Part shown: positions 26,770 to 35,271 of the stretch, piece after piece
How positions within the stretch are numbered: position 1 is the first letter of the stretch
How the letters are laid out: each line of letters starts with the position of its first letter
NCBI GenBank assembly: GCA_020852865.1
Contig: JADYZZ010000082.1
Location: forward strand, 1-64,000
Source: Rubrivivax sp.
GTDB lineage: Bacteria > Pseudomonadota > Gammaproteobacteria > Burkholderiales > Burkholderiaceae_C
Reading direction: 5' to 3'
DNA length: 64,000 nt
Position numbers and translations under genes: made by a program
Notes under the pieces: model-generated
The model's database searches: none
What the model saw: only the letters and a program-made list of their open reading frames with translations
Told to the model about the DNA's origin: nothing

Positions 26770-27978
26770 TCAGCTGTGCCGGCTCGCCTCGACGCCCATG
26801 CGGGCCGCCGCGAGCGCCGCCTCGAGCTCCTCGATGCGCCGGCGCAGCGCGGCCTCGGTGGCAGCCGCTTCGGGCGACACCGTGCCCGGCGCTGCCTTGG
26901 CCGGCACGCCGCCATGGTGCGCGGTCTGGTGCGCGGCCTCGAGGATCCAGTCGAGCCAGGCGTCCAGGCCCTGGCCGCTGCGCGCCGAGACCAGCAGCAC
27001 CTCGATCGCCGGATTGACGCGGCGCGCGTATTCGATGCAGCGGGCCACGTCGAAGTCCACGTACGGCAGCAGGTCGACCTTGTGCAGCACCATCGCCCGC
27101 GCGGCGGCGAACATGTCGGGGTACTTGAGCGGCTTGTCCTCGCCTTCGGTCACCGACAGGATCACCACCTTGGCCGCCTCGCCCAGGTCCCACAGCGCCG
27201 GACAGACGAGGTTGCCGACGTTCTCGATGAACAGCAGCGCCGCCGGGTCGTGGTGGTGATGGCCCTGGCCGTGCTCGTGCGCGAGGCCTTGCGCGTGCGC
27301 CCGGTCGTGCGCCTGGCCCTGCATGCGGCCCTGAGCATGCGTGTGCGCGTGCGCATGGCCGTGCCCGTGATCAAGCCCATGGTCGTGCTCGTGGGGACCA
27401 TGCCCATGCGCGTGCTCGTGCGCGTGGCCATGCGCGTGCGCGTGTTCATGCGGATGCGGATGCGCATGCCCGTGGCCGTCGCCCGGCCCGTGCTCGTGCC
27501 CGTGCAGCGGCAGCCGCGCGAAGGCGGCGGCCACCATCGGCGCGTCGAGGTGGCAGCCCTTGCCGGTGTTGACCTGGATCGCCGGGGCGCCGGTGGCGCG
27601 GATGCGATCGGCATCGTTGCTGGTCTGCTGGTCGCCCTCGATCACGGCCACCGCCGTCGCCGGCGTGCGCCGACGCAGCGCCTCGATCGTCGCCGCCAGC
27701 AGCGTCGTCTTGCCCGAGCCGGGGCTGGAGACCAGGTTGAGTGCGGTCACGCCGTGGGCCAGGAAATGCGCGCGGTTGGCCGCGGCCTGGCGGTTGTTCT
27801 CGCCCAGCACGTCGGCCTCGAGCCGGATCGCGCGCTCGGCGCTCATGCCCGGCACCGACACGCGCGCCGCGCCGGCGCCGAAATGCAGATCGCCGGTACC
27901 CGGCGCCACCACCGGCGCCTCGCCCGCGACGCCGCCGGGCGCGCCTTCGGGTTGACCACAGCCGCAGACCACGCACAT
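26770..27978 (-). CDS. hypB: Hydrogenase nickel GTPase HypB with an internal His-rich insertion
   Basis: 402 residues; E. coli HypB has 290. HypB delivers nickel to the hydrogenase large subunit with HypA. The N-terminus MCVVCGCG carries the high-affinity Ni site (Cys2, Cys5, Cys7). The P-loop is SSPGSGKTT (84-92); EGDQQTSND follows; the G-domain metal ligands are Cys142-His143 (KGCHLD) and Cys259 (NLVCP). Residues about 159-243 are an insertion with roughly 33 His, mostly as HG/HA/HE pairs, placed between [15 protein letters not shown] and [13 protein letters not shown], that is, inside the GTPase fold near the metal site. Other His-rich HypB proteins carry such stretches at the N-terminus. 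A predicted coiled-coil tail ([15 protein letters not shown]) closes the protein. It overlaps nothing and leads into hypF after 3 bases. Confidence 0.96.
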   Translation of the reverse strand: MCVVCGCGQPEGAPGGVAGEAPVVAPGTGDLHFGAGAARVSVPGMSAERAIRLEADVLGENNRQAAANRAHFLAHGVTALNLVSSPGSGKTTLLAATIEALRRRTPATAVAVIEGDQQTSNDADRIRATGAPAIQVNTGKGCHLDAPMVAAAFARLPLHGHEHGPGDGHGHAHPHPHEHAHAHGHAHEHAHGHGPHEHDHGLDHGHGHAHAHTHAQGRMQGQAHDRAHAQGLAHEHGQGHHHHDPAALLFIENVGNLVCPALWDLGEAAKVVILSVTEGEDKPLKYPDMFAAARAMVLHKVDLLPYVDFDVARCIEYARRVNPAIEVLLVSARSGQGLDAWLDWILEAAHQTAHHGGVPAKAAPGTVSPEAAATEAALRRRIEELEAALAAARMGVEASRHS

Positions 27979-28000
27979 CGCGCTCTCCTCGTGTTGCCGT

Positions 28001-28348
28001 CTATGCGTCGTGCACGATCAGCTCGCGCACTTTCAGTTCGGTGCCGCCGTTGGGCATCAGCTGGTGGCGGCCGCAGCGCGGGCAGGGGTCGACGCGCGAG
28101 GCGATCGGCACCGTTTCGCTGCAGGCCATGCACCAGGCGCTGCCCGGCGGTTCGTCGATCTCGATCGTCGCCCCTTCGAGCACGGTGCCCGGCGCGATCG
28201 CCTCGAGCGCGAAGCGCAGCGCGCGCACCTCGACGCCGGCGAGCACGCCTGCTTCGAGCGCCAGACACCGCACGCGCCCGAAGCGCTCGCGCGCCGCCGC
28301 GTCCTCGACGATACGCAGGATGCCGCCGGCCAGGCTCATCTCGTGCAT
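28001..28348 (-). CDS. hypA: Hydrogenase nickel chaperone HypA
   Basis: 115 residues beginning [13 protein letters not shown], in which His2 belongs to the nickel site. A structural zinc site is formed by CMAC (about 73-76) and CPRC (about 90-93). HypA accepts nickel from HypB and docks on the large subunit. The start overlaps the end of hoxV by 13 bases; hypB begins 22 bases downstream. Confidence 0.96.
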   Translation of the reverse strand: MHEMSLAGGILRIVEDAAARERFGRVRCLALEAGVLAGVEVRALRFALEAIAPGTVLEGATIEIDEPPGSAWCMACSETVPIASRVDPCPRCGRHQLMPNGGTELKVRELIVHDA

Positions 28349-29457
28349 GGGCGCGCCGCCACGTCGAATTCGATGCAGGGATCGAGCGCCACCGCCGCCA
28401 GGCGCGCCTGCGCTTCGTCGAGCCGCTGCGCGCGCAGCGCCGCACCCAGGGCGCCGTCGGGGTGGAAGTTCCACTCGGTCGGCGCCAGCACGCGGTACGT
28501 CTCGGCGCGCGCCGCGTCGCGCGAGCGCGCTCCCGGCTCGAGGCGCACCCAGTGCACGAGCAGCCCGCGCGACATCTCGCTCCAGGCGATGCCCTCGCCC
28601 GGCTGCAGCTGCAGCGCGCCGTAGCCCAGCCGCGCGCCGAGCGCGATGCGCGCCAGGTCGGCCAGACGCGCGCCCAGGCGCTCCCAGGGCGTGGCCGGCG
28701 CCAGCGCGTGGCCGCGGCGCGTCCAGGGGCCGGTCTCGGCCGGCGCGCCATGCCAGCAGGGCCGCTCGGCGAAGTCGGCTTCGCCGGCCAGCGTCGCGCC
28801 CAGGCCGCGCAGACCGACCTCGCCTTCGTCGAGCAGGCCGAGCGGCCGGCAAGGCAGGGCGATCGCGCGCGCCGGCGCCGCTGCGGCCGCCAGCCAGCGC
28901 GCCACCGGATGCGCGCGGCCCTCGCACCACTGCTGCAGCCAGCCGGCCGGATCGGCCTGCCAGCTCTCGAGCCAGCGCGCCGCCGGCATGCCGAGCAGCC
29001 TGCGCTCGAGCCACGACGGCATGCCCGCCTGCACGTCGTCGAGCGCCAGGTCGCTCGGGCCTGGCCCCTGCGCCGGCAGCGCCAGCACGGGCGCGTCGCG
29101 CAGCCAGGCGGTGTCGGGCGCCGCGCCGGGCAGCGGCGCGCGCGCGGGCACGTCGAGCGCCAGGCGCTGCAGATGCTCGCGCGCGGTGTACAGCGCGAGC
29201 ATGCAGCCGTCGTGCGTGCGTGCGCGCGCGTCGTCGTGCGCACCCAGCGCGGCGCGCACCGCACGACGCGCGGTGGCGCGCTGCGCCGTGCCGCCGAGCG
29301 TGAAGACGGTGGCGATCAGATCGGGCAGCAGGTTCGCGCGCCGCCCGGCCGTGAGGCGGTGCATCAGCGCGGCGCGGACCATCGGGCGCTCGCAGATGAT
29401 CGGCGGCACGGCGCCGGGGCGCAGCGTGAGGCGGCCGACGAGCGCGTCGCCCGACAT
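28336..29457 (-). CDS. hoxV: Hydrogenase assembly protein HoxV/HupK
   Basis: 373 residues of the HupK/HoxV family, thought to be a scaffold that carries the Fe(CN)2CO unit to the large subunit. The C-terminal region resembles the large subunit: RVLAPTEWNFHPDGALGAAL and VALDPCIEFDV, where the second Cys of the DPCxxC motif is missing, as in the family. The start ATG 29457 touches the hoxT stop codon (TGATG), and the end overlaps hypA. Confidence 0.88.
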   Translation of the reverse strand: MSGDALVGRLTLRPGAVPPIICERPMVRAALMHRLTAGRRANLLPDLIATVFTLGGTAQRATARRAVRAALGAHDDARARTHDGCMLALYTAREHLQRLALDVPARAPLPGAAPDTAWLRDAPVLALPAQGPGPSDLALDDVQAGMPSWLERRLLGMPAARWLESWQADPAGWLQQWCEGRAHPVARWLAAAAAPARAIALPCRPLGLLDEGEVGLRGLGATLAGEADFAERPCWHGAPAETGPWTRRGHALAPATPWERLGARLADLARIALGARLGYGALQLQPGEGIAWSEMSRGLLVHWVRLEPGARSRDAARAETYRVLAPTEWNFHPDGALGAALRAQRLDEAQARLAAVALDPCIEFDVAARPCTR

Positions 29458-29999
29458 CAGGCCTCCCGAGCGAAGCCGGCGCTGCGGCCCAGCAGCAGCG
29501 CGCGCCGCGCCGGCTCGGGTGCCGGTCCGGGCGGCGTCGCGGGCCCGGGCGGCGGCCGGCGCAGCTCGGCCAGCACCGCCTGCGCCGTGGCCACCGCGGC
29601 GGCCTGGTCGACAAAGGCCGACATCGGCGAGAACAGCGAGCAGATCTCGTACGCGCCCAAGCCCGGGTCGTGCGCGCCGATGAAGTCGAGCCGCTCGCAG
29701 CCCACGGTGCGCGCGCAGCTGCGCCCGGGCAGCGCCATCGACGCGTCGGCCGCCAGCGGCAGGCGCACGAGGTTCATGAACCAGGGCGTGAGCAGCACTC
29801 CCCAGGCGCAGCGGCCGTCGGCCTCGGGCTCGAAGCCCTCGGCATGCACGGCCAGGCCCGCATGCAGCAGCGGCAGCCCCGCCATGCGTGTGCGCGCCAC
29901 ATGCTCGAACAGCGCGCACAGCGCCGCCACGCGGGCGCGCAGCGCGGCCGTGGCCGCCGTACCGTCAGCCACGCGTGATGGGGCGGCCGTCCCGTTCAT
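29457..29999 (-). CDS. hoxT: Hydrogenase assembly chaperone HoxT/HupJ (HybE family)
   Basis: 180 residues. The family signature LLTPWFMNLVRLPL and the GAHDPGLGAYEICSLFSPMSAF block are clear. In related operons this protein is found next to a rubredoxin (HoxR), sometimes fused to it, and protects or binds the small-subunit precursor. No rubredoxin gene is present: hoxO ends only 24 bases upstream. It is followed directly by hoxV. Confidence 0.88.
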   Translation of the reverse strand: MNGTAAPSRVADGTAATAALRARVAALCALFEHVARTRMAGLPLLHAGLAVHAEGFEPEADGRCAWGVLLTPWFMNLVRLPLAADASMALPGRSCARTVGCERLDFIGAHDPGLGAYEICSLFSPMSAFVDQAAAVATAQAVLAELRRPPPGPATPPGPAPEPARRALLLGRSAGFAREA

Positions 30000-30023
30000 C
30001 CTGCCTGGCTCGCTGCGCGCGAC

Positions 30024-30458
30024 TCAACCGCAGGCGCCGTTGCCGCCCGCAGCGACGACGGGAATCCCCACCGTCGGCGCGCGTGCGGCGGACGCGGCGA
30101 GCACCTGCGCCACCTCCTGCCGGTAGACGTCCCAGTCCTTCATGCCGCTGATCGCGCCCAGGTACCGGCCGTCGCGCAGGAAGACGAGCGAGGGCCAGCG
30201 CTGCACGCCCCAGCGCCGCGCCAGCGCCTCCTCGTCCTCGCGCGGCACGACGCCGATGGCGAAGCGCCCGCCGAACGCGGCGTGCAATTCCGGCAGCACG
30301 ACGGCGACGTCCAGCCCCTCGGCAAAGCGCACCGGGTCGCCGGCGAAGAACAGCACCTGCTCGCCGCCTTGCGCCAGCCAGGCGTCGAGCGTGTCGACCG
30401 TGACGGCCGCGGCGCCATGCTGCCGGAGCAGCCGCTCGACCAGCGGATGGAGTTTCAT
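30024..30458 (-). CDS. hoxO: Thioredoxin-like hydrogenase small-subunit chaperone HoxO/HupG (HyaE family)
   Basis: 144 residues with a thioredoxin-like fold lacking the CxxC active site: VLFFAGDPVRFAEGLDVAVV and RWGVQRWPSLVFLRDGRYLG. The HyaE/HoxO family binds the twin-arginine signal of the hydrogenase small subunit before export. Its ATG overlaps the hoxL stop codon (ATGA). Its presence implies a Tat-exported uptake hydrogenase somewhere in the genome. Confidence 0.9.
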   Translation of the reverse strand: MKLHPLVERLLRQHGAAAVTVDTLDAWLAQGGEQVLFFAGDPVRFAEGLDVAVVLPELHAAFGGRFAIGVVPREDEEALARRWGVQRWPSLVFLRDGRYLGAISGMKDWDVYRQEVAQVLAASAARAPTVGIPVVAAGGNGACG

Positions 30459-30796
30459 CGTCGGTCTCCGGGTTCGCGCTGCGGCGCGGGCTTGCCGTTG
30501 AGCGCGGCCAGTTGCTCGGCCGTCATCGCCGACGGCAAGGTGAATCCGGGGTCGGCGCCAGCGGCCGCGTAGTCGCCCGCCAGGCCCGCCTCGAGCAAGT
30601 CGAGAGCGGCGTCGATCTCGGCCGCGCGCCGCGCGTCGAGCAACTCGCGCGCAGCGCCCTGAAACACGAGCAGCCAGTCGCCGCACGCGCAGTCGCCGAC
30701 GAGCCGCGTATCGACCGTCTCGCTGCGCCCGCGACCCTGCACCAGCGCCTGCCCGGACCAGGCTTCGATGATCCGCATGGGAAACCCGATGCACAT
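30455..30796 (-). CDS. hoxL: HypC-like hydrogenase chaperone HoxL/HupF
   Basis: 113 residues beginning MCIGFPMRIIEAWSGQALVQ. Cys2 corresponds to that of HypC, and CGDWLLVFQGAARELLDARR is the family core; the C-terminal 30 residues exceed HypC. HoxL is a dedicated HypC paralogue of membrane-bound, oxygen-tolerant hydrogenases that brings the iron unit to the large subunit. It starts 5 bases after hoxM. Confidence 0.92.
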   Translation of the reverse strand: MCIGFPMRIIEAWSGQALVQGRGRSETVDTRLVGDCACGDWLLVFQGAARELLDARRAAEIDAALDLLEAGLAGDYAAAGADPGFTLPSAMTAEQLAALNGKPAPQREPGDRR

Positions 30797-30801
30797 GAGA
30801 T

Positions 30802-31488
30802 TCACCTCGACGTACTCGACAAGCCCGCGAGGAAGCGCACATCGCCGACGCGGCAGGCCTGGCCCGCGTCGGGCCGGCCGTCCTCGTAGGCGGCGAGCGC
30901 GAGCACCGGCGCGGTGAGAGCCTCCCCGGGCGCCGGCGGCGTGCCGCGCACGCGCGGCGCCGCACCCCAGGCGGCGAGCCGCTCGACGGCCAGCGCGACG
31001 GCGGGCGCAAGTGCGGCCCGGGTGCACGCGCGCAGGCTGCCGCCGTAGTCGTCGAGCACTTCGGGCTGGCAGCCGATTAGCAGCACCTCGCGCGGATAGC
31101 ACTCGGTCAGTTGCGCCAGCATCAGCACTTCCTGGAAGCCGGTCTGGTGCAGGCTCATCTTCTTGGCGCCGAGGAAGCGCGGCACCTCGTCGTTCTCCAC
31201 CAGGCGGATCGTGCCCGGCGCGAGGCCGTAGTCGACGGCGTCGAGGATCAACAGGCGCGTCGCCTGCTGCACCAGCGGCAGCAGGTACAGGCCCTGCGTG
31301 CCGCCGTCGACGAGCTGCACCTGCGGCGCGAAGTCCCAGCCCGCCTGCAGCGCCTCGACGGCGCGCACGCCGAAGCCCTCGTCGGCCCAGAGCAGGTTGC
31401 CGATGCCGAGCACGACGATGCGCTCGCCATCGGCCGGCAGGCCCGTCTTGTAACCCCCGGAGTTACGCGTGGAATCGGGTTGGGGCAT
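30802..31488 (-). CDS. hoxM: Hydrogenase maturation endopeptidase HoxM/HupD
   Basis: 228 residues. This protease removes the C-terminal peptide of the large subunit once nickel is in place. Nickel-sensing ligands by comparison with HybD are Glu37 (LGIGNLLWADEGFGVRAVE), Asp83 (LLILDAVDYG) and His114 (KKMSLHQTGFQE); the spacings of 46 and 31 residues match HybD exactly. The N-terminal 22 residues and about 40 C-terminal residues are extra. A GAGG site precedes the ATG. It is the first clear gene of the maturation operon; a HigA-like gene ends 24 bases upstream on the same strand. Confidence 0.94.
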   Translation of the reverse strand: MPQPDSTRNSGGYKTGLPADGERIVVLGIGNLLWADEGFGVRAVEALQAGWDFAPQVQLVDGGTQGLYLLPLVQQATRLLILDAVDYGLAPGTIRLVENDEVPRFLGAKKMSLHQTGFQEVLMLAQLTECYPREVLLIGCQPEVLDDYGGSLRACTRAALAPAVALAVERLAAWGAAPRVRGTPPAPGEALTAPVLALAAYEDGRPDAGQACRVGDVRFLAGLSSTSR

Positions 31489-31512
31489 CGAAGGGCCTCG
31501 CTCGCTCGGGAT

Positions 31513-31854
31513 TCAGGCGCGCGCCGGCGCCGCCGGCAGGCGCGGGTGGCGCACCGCGCGCATCGCCTGCCAGGTCTGCCAGGCGTCCCACTCGGCCTGC
31601 ATCGTGAGCCAGGCGGAGGCCGGCAGCCCGAAGGCCTGCGCACAGCGGATCGCGGTGTCGGGCGACATCGCGCGCTTGCCGAGCACGAGCTCGTTGACGC
31701 GCCGACGCGACACGCCCAGGCGTCTGGCCGTCTCGGTCTGCGTGATGCCGAGCGGACGCAGGTAGTGGTGCTCGAGAAAATGCCCGGGATGCACCGGACG
31801 GCGGCTGCGCATGCCGGCGGGCGGGACGATCGACGGGGGCAGGATGCGGCTCAT
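31513..31854 (-). CDS. HigA-type antitoxin / XRE-family regulator
   Basis: 113 residues. The core GHFLEHHYLRPLGITQTETA, then RRLGVSRRRVNELVLGKRAM, is the HigA-type helix-turn-helix with the usual SPDTAIRCAQAFG extension. No HigB-like toxin frame is visible on either side. It lies 24 bases in front of hoxM on the same strand, so it may be the first gene of the hydrogenase maturation operon or its regulator. The start is uncertain: in-frame ATGs at 31902, 31854 and 31812 all lack a good ribosome binding site. Confidence 0.8.
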   Translation of the reverse strand: MSRILPPSIVPPAGMRSRRPVHPGHFLEHHYLRPLGITQTETARRLGVSRRRVNELVLGKRAMSPDTAIRCAQAFGLPASAWLTMQAEWDAWQTWQAMRAVRHPRLPAAPARA

Positions 31855-31955
31855 GGGGACGGGGGCAACGCGCAGCGCCGACCGCCTTGCCGGCGGATGC
31901 ATCGGGCGATGGCTGCGTGCGCCGCCGATCGTCGGCGCACGCGCGTCCTGACGCC

Positions 31956-31969
31956 TTGATCGCAGTCAA
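31956..31969. promoter_or_regulatory. FNR-like palindrome upstream of the HigA-like gene and hox/hyp operon
   Basis: TTGATCGCAGTCAA matches the FNR/Anr/Dnr consensus TTGAT-N4-ATCAA at nine of ten positions. It is about 100 bases in front of the minus-strand HigA-like gene and 140 before the plus-strand remnant at 32110. Control of the hydrogenase maturation genes by oxygen would make sense, but the site is a prediction. Confidence 0.5.
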
Positions 31970-32109
31970 CCGGCCGGCCCGCGCGGTGCCGGGCCGCGGC
32001 GCGGCGCGGCGCGAAGCCGCGTAGCATGCGCGCGGCGCAGAGTTCCGGCGGCCACTGGAGCCGACGCAGCCGCCGGTGCCGCAAGCCGCCGCCGGGGACA
32101 GCCCAGCCG

Positions 32110-32307
32110 ATGAACGCACCCGCCAAGGCCTTCGCCAGCCAGGCCGATCTGCAGGACAGGAAGGTCGGCTTCACCAAGTTGTCCGAGCAAGCCCGGGCCT
32201 GCACTGCCGAGGGCGACCCCGACGCCGGCGTCGTGCTCGGCGACCGGCGCGTACGCGACGAGACCCTGGCCGCGGCGCGCGCCGGCCTCGATGCGCCCGC
32301 GCGCTGA
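32110..32307 (+). pseudogene. N-terminal remnant of an MBL-fold metallo-hydrolase
   Basis: 65 codons. Residues 1-46 (MNAPAKAFASQADLQDRKVG, FTKLSEQARACTAEGDPDAG) look like the N-terminus of a family of metallo-beta-lactamase-fold hydrolases found in Burkholderiales, in which the GDPN-GVVIGD segment leads into the fold. After VVLGD the frame reads unrelated Arg/Ala-rich sequence and stops; no HxHxDH metal motif follows before the fumarylacetoacetase gene. Recognition is from memory of the family, so moderate confidence. It could also be a small gene in its own right. Confidence 0.5.
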
Positions 32308-32351
32308 CGCGCGCAACGCCCGCTTCCATCACCCAACCCAGCCGCCTGCCG

Positions 32352-33662
32352 ATGCTCACCGACGCCACGCACGACCCGAACCTGCGCAGCTGGGTCGACA
32401 GCGCCAACGCGCCGGGCTGCCCGACGCCGATCCAGAACCTGCCGTACGCGCGCTTTCGGCGTGCCGGCAGCGACGAGGCCTGGCGCATCGGCGTCGCGAT
32501 CGGCGAGCAGATCCTCGACCTGGCGCTGGCGGCGCGGCAGGCGCCCTGGGGCGCGGACGTCGACCGGATGCTCGCGCCGCTGGCGCAGGGCGACCTCGCC
32601 GGCTTCATGGCGCTCGGCCGCGCGGCCTGGAAGGCGATGCGCGCCGCGCTGTCCGAAGCGCTCGCCGAGGGCAGCGTGCAGGGCCCGTTCCTCGAGCTGT
32701 GCCTGCTGCCGCAGGCCGAGGCCGAGTTCACGCTGCCCGCGGCGGTGGGCGACTACACCGACTTCTACGCCGGCATCCACCACGCGCGCGCCGCCGGCAG
32801 CCTGTTTCGGCCCGACCAGCCTCTGCTGCCCAACTACCAGTGGCTGCCGATCGGCTACCACGGCCGCGCATCGACCGTCGTCGTCGAAGGCGGCACCATC
32901 GTGCGCCCGAGCGGGCAGATGCGCCGCGACGGCGCCGGGCCGCCGCACTTCGGGCCGACGCGCCGCCTCGACTACGAGCTCGAGCTCGGTCTGTGGATCG
33001 GCGCGTCGAACCTGCTCGGCCAGCCGGTCACGATCGACGCGGCCGAGGAACGCCTGTTCGGCATCACGCTGCTCAACGACTGGTCGGCGCGCGACATCCA
33101 GGCCTGGGAATACCAGCCGCTCGGTCCCTTCCTGGCCAAGAGCTTCGCGACCTCGGTCTCGCCCTGGGTCGTGACGTTCGAGGCGCTCGCGCCGTACCGC
33201 CGGCCCTTCGCGCGCCCGGCCGGCGATCCGGCGCCGCTGCCCTATCTCGACGGTGCGTTCAACCGCGCCCATGGCGCGCTCGACATCCGGCTCGAAGCCT
33301 GGCTGCAGACGGCGCGCATGCGCGCGGCTCGCATCGGGCCGGTGCGGCTGTCGCAGAGCAACGCGCTCGACGCGTACTGGACGGCGGCGCAGCTCGTCAC
33401 GCACCACACGAGCAACGGCTGCCGGCTCGCCATCGGCGACCTGTTCGGCACCGGCACGCTGTCGGGGCCCGAGGCCGGGCAAGGCGGCTGCCTGCTCGAG
33501 CTCACGCGCGGCGGGCGCGTGCCGATCGCGCTGCCCGCGGGCGAGCAGCGCGCCTTCCTCGAAGACGGCGACACCGTCATGCTGCGCGCCTGGTGCGAAG
33601 GGCCGGGCGCCGCGCGTATCGGGCTCGGGGCCGTCGGCGGCACCATCGTCGCGGCCGGTTGA
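32352..33662 (+). CDS. fahA: Fumarylacetoacetase
   Basis: 436 residues, the usual length. It cleaves fumarylacetoacetate to fumarate and acetoacetate, the last step of tyrosine and homogentisate breakdown. Active-site and metal segments: DYTDFYAGIHHARAAGSLFR (metal Asp and catalytic His), YHGRASTVVVEG, LDYELELGLWIG (two metal Glu), and LLNDWSARDIQAWEY (metal Asp). homogentisate dioxygenase (hmgA), its usual neighbour, is not in the window. Confidence 0.96.
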   Translation: MLTDATHDPNLRSWVDSANAPGCPTPIQNLPYARFRRAGSDEAWRIGVAIGEQILDLALAARQAPWGADVDRMLAPLAQGDLAGFMALGRAAWKAMRAALSEALAEGSVQGPFLELCLLPQAEAEFTLPAAVGDYTDFYAGIHHARAAGSLFRPDQPLLPNYQWLPIGYHGRASTVVVEGGTIVRPSGQMRRDGAGPPHFGPTRRLDYELELGLWIGASNLLGQPVTIDAAEERLFGITLLNDWSARDIQAWEYQPLGPFLAKSFATSVSPWVVTFEALAPYRRPFARPAGDPAPLPYLDGAFNRAHGALDIRLEAWLQTARMRAARIGPVRLSQSNALDAYWTAAQLVTHHTSNGCRLAIGDLFGTGTLSGPEAGQGGCLLELTRGGRVPIALPAGEQRAFLEDGDTVMLRAWCEGPGAARIGLGAVGGTIVAAG

Positions 33663-33852
33663 GCCGGCGCAGGGCAGCGCCGGCAGGCCCGCCGGCGCCG
33701 CCGCGCCGGCGCGGATTTGGCGACCGGCTGATCGCGATCGACCGCGGCATCGCCGGCGCCGCCGCTCCGGCGGGCCGGCGCAGATTTGATCGCGCCCGAC
33801 CGGCCAATTCGCCGGCTCGCCCGCAGCCCGCGCCGGGAAGAATCGGCGCATC

Positions 33853-35271
33853 GTGGCAGACGAGCGTCCCCAGGATCTGGCCGCACGCGTGGTGGCGTGG
33901 CACAACCGCCACCCGCTGGCCCGGCGCATCACGCTGCAGCAGGTGCACGCGATGGGCTGGGTCGCGCTGCCGTTCCGCGCGCCGGCCGATGCACCCGCTG
34001 CGGCGGCAGCCGTGCCGCGCGATGCAGCCGGGGCCGCAGCCGCCGCGCCGGCCGACGCCGCTGCACCGATCGCGCCGCGCCGCGGCTGGCGGCCGGCGTT
34101 CACCGAGGACTTCATCGCTCCGCTCGCGCCCGGCCGCGTCGCGCGCTTCGCGGCCCGGCACGGCACCGCGGCAGCGCCGCACGACGGACTGCCGGTGCGG
34201 CAGGTGCGCATCGCGCTGCCGCTCACGGCCGAAGGCGCGGCGGCAACGCTGTGGCTCGAAACCGCCGCGATCGAGCTCGGCGCACGCCGCGTGCGCGTGC
34301 TGGTCGCGCCGCTGCACGCGCCGCGCGCCATCGGGCCGCGCCTGTGGAGCCGGCCGCGCAGCGCAGCGGCCGCCGCCGCGTCCGCGCTCGCCCTCGCCTC
34401 GGTTGCGGCGCTCGTGCTCGCACCCGCCAGCGCGCCCGCGCCGGCAGCGATACGCGCCAGCGCGGCGGCGTCTGCAGCGACAGCGGTCTCGGCCACGGCA
34501 AGCTCGGCCACGGCAGCCTTGGCAATGGCAGCGTCGGCAGCCGATGCGTCGGCGGCCTCGACAACGGCGACCGCAGCCGCGCCGGCCACGGCAGGCGCGG
34601 CAGCAACCGCAGCCATGGCGACCGCGAGGAGTACGGCCGGCCGCGCGCTCGTGCCGAATGCCCCGGCCGCGCTGCCCGGGCTTTCCGGCCGCGAGGCGGT
34701 CGTCGCCGCGGTCGGGGCAACGCAGCATGCGCCTCACGGCGCGCGCAGCAGCGCCGCCGAGCCCACCCGCGCGCCGCGCGCCCTTGGCGGCGCCGCGCCC
34801 TCGGCCGCGCCGGGGGCAAAGCCGCCCTCACTCCCGACGCGGCGCAAGCTGCCCGACTACGGCGTACGCCCGCACCTGGCACCGGCGCTGAACGAGACCG
34901 CCAAGGCACAGGCCCGCGCCCTGCTGGCAGCGGCACGCCAGGCCCGCAGCGCGGACCGGGCGACCCAGGGCGCGGCCGCCGGCGCCGCGCCGGTGCCCGC
35001 CGCGGCAGAGCCCACAGCGCCGCCGCCGCCGTCGGCCTGGGCGCTGTCCACGCGCAGCCTGCGCACGCGCTTCGAGTCCGAGCAGGTGCTGGTGGCGATG
35101 CGCGACGTCGCCGCGCGCGCCGAGCAGGCCGCGGCGCTGCGCTACGAAGTACTGCCGGTCGGCAGCGACTGGCGCGCCGTCAGCTGGCCCTATGCCGACC
35201 GCCGTGACGCCGAACGGCTGCGCGCCGAACTGCTCGCGCGCGGGCTGCGCGTCGAAGTCGTGCCGTTCTGA
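33853..35271 (+). CDS. Ala-rich membrane protein with SPOR-like C-terminus
   Basis: 472 residues from GTG 33853. The N-terminus (DLAARVVAWHNRHPLARRIT) looks like a conserved block in Burkholderiales hypothetical proteins. A single hydrophobic segment lies at about 170-195 (ASALALASVAALVLAPA), followed by a long Ala/Ser/Thr linker, and the last 45 residues (LRYEVLPVGSDWRAVSWPYA to LARGLRVEVVPF) resemble a SPOR fold. A cytoplasmic domain, one membrane pass and a periplasmic SPOR-like end is the likely layout. Function unknown; binding of denuded peptidoglycan glycans is a guess from the SPOR likeness. Confidence 0.7.
   Translation: MADERPQDLAARVVAWHNRHPLARRITLQQVHAMGWVALPFRAPADAPAAAAAVPRDAAGAAAAAPADAAAPIAPRRGWRPAFTEDFIAPLAPGRVARFAARHGTAAAPHDGLPVRQVRIALPLTAEGAAATLWLETAAIELGARRVRVLVAPLHAPRAIGPRLWSRPRSAAAAAASALALASVAALVLAPASAPAPAAIRASAAASAATAVSATASSATAALAMAASAADASAASTTATAAAPATAGAAATAAMATARSTAGRALVPNAPAALPGLSGREAVVAAVGATQHAPHGARSSAAEPTRAPRALGGAAPSAAPGAKPPSLPTRRKLPDYGVRPHLAPALNETAKAQARALLAAARQARSADRATQGAAAGAAPVPAAAEPTAPPPPSAWALSTRSLRTRFESEQVLVAMRDVAARAEQAAALRYEVLPVGSDWRAVSWPYADRRDAERLRAELLARGLRVEVVPF

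Noticed and set aside
25903-30126. Plus-strand open frame of 1407 codons across the hyp genes
   Set aside because: Long antisense frames are common at this GC content; the minus strand carries hypF, hypB, hypA and hoxV with all motifs.
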